This document shows, in pieces, positions 36,814 through 38,029 of a stretch of 38,029 nt of DNA (positions are counted from its first letter, which is position 1; the number at the start of each line of letters is the position of its first letter). The notes under the pieces are model-generated. The model saw nothing but the letters and a program-made list of their open reading frames with translations. It did no database searches and was not told the origin of the DNA. The stretch is from a virus. Made by a program: the position numbers and the translations under genes. Location: the IMG/VR virus record IMGVR_UViG_3300044970_000517, positions 1 to 38,029 of that record. One strand, written 5' to 3'.

Positions 36814-37370
36814 GTAACTTTAGTCAATTTATAGGCAGCAAGCCGAGCAGAACCACGACATACACCTCCGGAACGGGCACGCACACGTTCCTGACATCGG
36901 CCACGCTCGCCCGCGTCACGCTGGTCGGCGGCGGTGGCGGCGCGTCGGGTGGCTCGGGTAGCAACTACAACGGCGGCGGCGGATCCGGGACCAACATCAC
37001 CCATTGGGTGCTTGCGTCGGTCGGTGCTTCTGCCAGTTACGCAGTCGGCGCGGGTGGGTCCGGAGGCACCGCCGCAAGCGGCTCGGCGGGTGGAGTGACA
37101 ACGCTGGCCGGTTTGAGGCAGAGCGGGGGCAGCGGCGACAACAGCGCCAGCAACGGAGGTGGCGCAGGATCGGCGGGCCAAGGTTATGGCGCTGATGGTG
37201 AAACCGCCCCCACCGGTGGTACCCGAGGCGGCAACAGTCAATACGGGCTGGGCGCGACGACCACTGGCGCCACAGGCGGCAACGGCGCCGGCTACGGTGC
37301 AGGCGGCGCCGCTGGCACAACTACCGGCGGCAACGGCAGCGGCGGCCTCATCATCATCGAGGAGTTCTGA
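36810..37370 (+). CDS. Glycine-rich tail tip adhesin, 186 aa
   Basis: The start overlaps the fibre stop (ATGA). After a short N-terminus (FSQFIGSKPSRTTTYTSGTG) and a small beta segment (ARVTLVGGGGGASGGSG), most of the protein consists of Gly/Ser/Ala/Thr repeats typical of phage polyglycine adhesins such as T-even gp38. The end GNGSGGLIIIEEF is a typical closing strand. Polyglycine loops in such proteins determine receptor specificity and vary quickly. The role as host-range determinant is inferred by analogy. Confidence 0.82.
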   Translation: MSNFSQFIGSKPSRTTTYTSGTGTHTFLTSATLARVTLVGGGGGASGGSGSNYNGGGGSGTNITHWVLASVGASASYAVGAGGSGGTAASGSAGGVTTLAGLRQSGGSGDNSASNGGGAGSAGQGYGADGETAPTGGTRGGNSQYGLGATTTGATGGNGAGYGAGGAAGTTTGGNGSGGLIIIEEF

Positions 37371-37372
37371 CA

Positions 37373-37780
37373 ATGAGGTACGCACTGATTCAAGGCGGCA
37401 CGGTCGCCAATGTGGTGGAGCAAGACTTTCCTCCCGTGATTGAGGGGCAATGGTTGCCCTGCGGCAATGCTGGCCCAGGCTGGCTGTACGACGGCAGCAC
37501 CTTCTCGCCACCGCCGCCCCCTCTGCCCAACATCATCACCAAGGTGGCGATGCTCACGCGCAGGCTCACGACTGCGGAGTTCGTGGGTATCCTCACGGCG
37601 GCAAAGACCGACCCCGCCATCGAGGCGTGGAAATACGTTTTCGACGCGGCCGCCCAGGTCGATCTCGACGCGCAGAACACGAAGGACGGCATGGCCTTGC
37701 TGGTGGCGAAGAACCTGCTGACCCAGGCCCGCGCTGATGCGATCCTGACCGATCCGGTGCAGCCCGAGGAGCGTCCGTGA
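37373..37780 (+). CDS. Fibre-associated phage protein (possible assembly chaperone), 135 aa
   Basis: The ATG lies two bases after the adhesin stop. The N-terminal half MRYALIQGGTVANVVEQDFP and GNAGPGWLYDGSTFSPPPPP is typical of proteins encoded after tail fibre genes, including fibre-assembly or fibre-tail-domain proteins. The C-terminal half is helical (LTTAEFVGILTAAKTDPAIE, AALLVAKNLL-like). It may help fold or attach the fibre. The stop overlaps the next GTG start (GTGA). Confidence 0.72.
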   Translation: MRYALIQGGTVANVVEQDFPPVIEGQWLPCGNAGPGWLYDGSTFSPPPPPLPNIITKVAMLTRRLTTAEFVGILTAAKTDPAIEAWKYVFDAAAQVDLDAQNTKDGMALLVAKNLLTQARADAILTDPVQPEERP

Positions 37781-38025
37781 TCCCACGCGACAAACTCCTC
37801 CACCTCGGCTTGGGCGTGCTGTGGCTCTGCGCCACGGCGGTGAACCTGCTGGTGTACACCTTCTTCGGCCTCGGCCCCGCGCTGGCCTACGGCACGACCG
37901 CCTTCGGCATCCTCTACGAGGTGAACCAGTGGATTCGCAAGGAGGGTCAGCCTGACCCGTGGGACGCGGCGGTCACTGCCGCGCCGGGGTTCGTGGCCTG
38001 GAGTCTGCTGGAGCTGATGGCATGA
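37777..38025 (+). CDS. Small membrane protein at the end of the tail operon, 82 aa
   Basis: The GTG start overlaps the preceding stop. The sequence contains DKLLHLGLGVLWLCATAVNL and two or three hydrophobic segments (LLVYTFFGLGPALAYGT, AAPGFVAWSLLELM), with NQWIRKEGQPDPWDA between them. This arrangement, 'DKLxH...G...YE..Q......PDxxDA..', is shared by small membrane proteins of phages that may act in lysis or membrane association. Exact function is unknown. It ends four bases before the window edge. Confidence 0.7.
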   Translation: MIPRDKLLHLGLGVLWLCATAVNLLVYTFFGLGPALAYGTTAFGILYEVNQWIRKEGQPDPWDAAVTAAPGFVAWSLLELMA

Positions 38026-38029
38026 GCTT

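Noticed and set aside
1-38029. tRNA genes or retroelements
   Set aside because: I saw no cloverleaf with conserved T-arm and no reverse transcriptase motifs; a tRNAscan run would be needed to exclude tRNAs firmly.

Overview
The window is a GC-rich stretch of a tailed double-stranded DNA phage with a P22-like, short-tailed (podovirus) virion plan. The evidence is a P22-type portal, scaffold-like protein, I-domain-type coat protein, gp4-type head completion protein and a tailspike with a P22 head-binding domain. The pectate-lyase-type spikes and M15-type endolysin point to a Gram-negative host, and the base composition and gene families suggest a proteobacterium. The host is inferred. I saw no integrase, CI-type lysogeny module or tRNA gene. 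The first gene is cut by the window edge.

Layout. Positions 2-8936 (+) hold late genes: a C1q-like structural protein, two small virion proteins, three candidate DNA-ejection proteins, a P22-type tailspike, then a lysis block (coiled-coil membrane protein, 3TM holin, M15 endolysin). Positions 8933-16606 (-) hold a leftward replication operon: RHH regulator, Pro/Ala-rich protein, DUF2800 (Cas4-like) nuclease, DUF2815 ssDNA-binding protein, family B DNA polymerase, coiled-coil microprotein, VRR-NUC nuclease, SNF2-type helicase, winged-helix protein, two cassette-borne genes, a zinc-ribbon protein and a 21-aa membrane microprotein. Positions 16668-20277 (+) hold two accessory genes and a large prim-pol/DUF3987 primase-helicase, ending in a strong bidirectional terminator. 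Positions 20317-25260 (-) hold many small, tightly coupled genes, including a Cro/CI-like HTH protein, several single-pass membrane microproteins, a four-cassette integron-like array and a DnaN-like sliding clamp. Positions 25604-38025 (+) hold a small early-type gene, the terminase pair, portal, scaffold, coat, head/neck proteins, a second pectate-lyase-type spike, a tail fibre, a glycine-rich adhesin and two small genes. If the genome is circular or circularly permuted, this late block would read on into position 1.

The most unusual content is two clusters of integron-type attC recombination sites (9634-10024 and 21885-23048) that delimit short gene cassettes inside a phage genome without any visible integron integrase. 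Their asymmetry gives a consistent + polarity, yet every cassette ORF lies on the - strand, co-directional with the phage operons, and stops within 10 bp of the cassette boundary. Two long attC sites carry the Shine-Dalgarno and start codon of their own cassette gene in the loop of the hairpin. Both arrays abut the same 18-bp sequence (17/18 identical) at their left edge.

The replication genes (polymerase, SSB, helicase, prim-pol, two nucleases, clamp) form a largely self-sufficient replisome. The divergent promoter pair at 16608-16641 overlaps a palindrome next to the RHH gene and is the likely master switch for the two replication operons.
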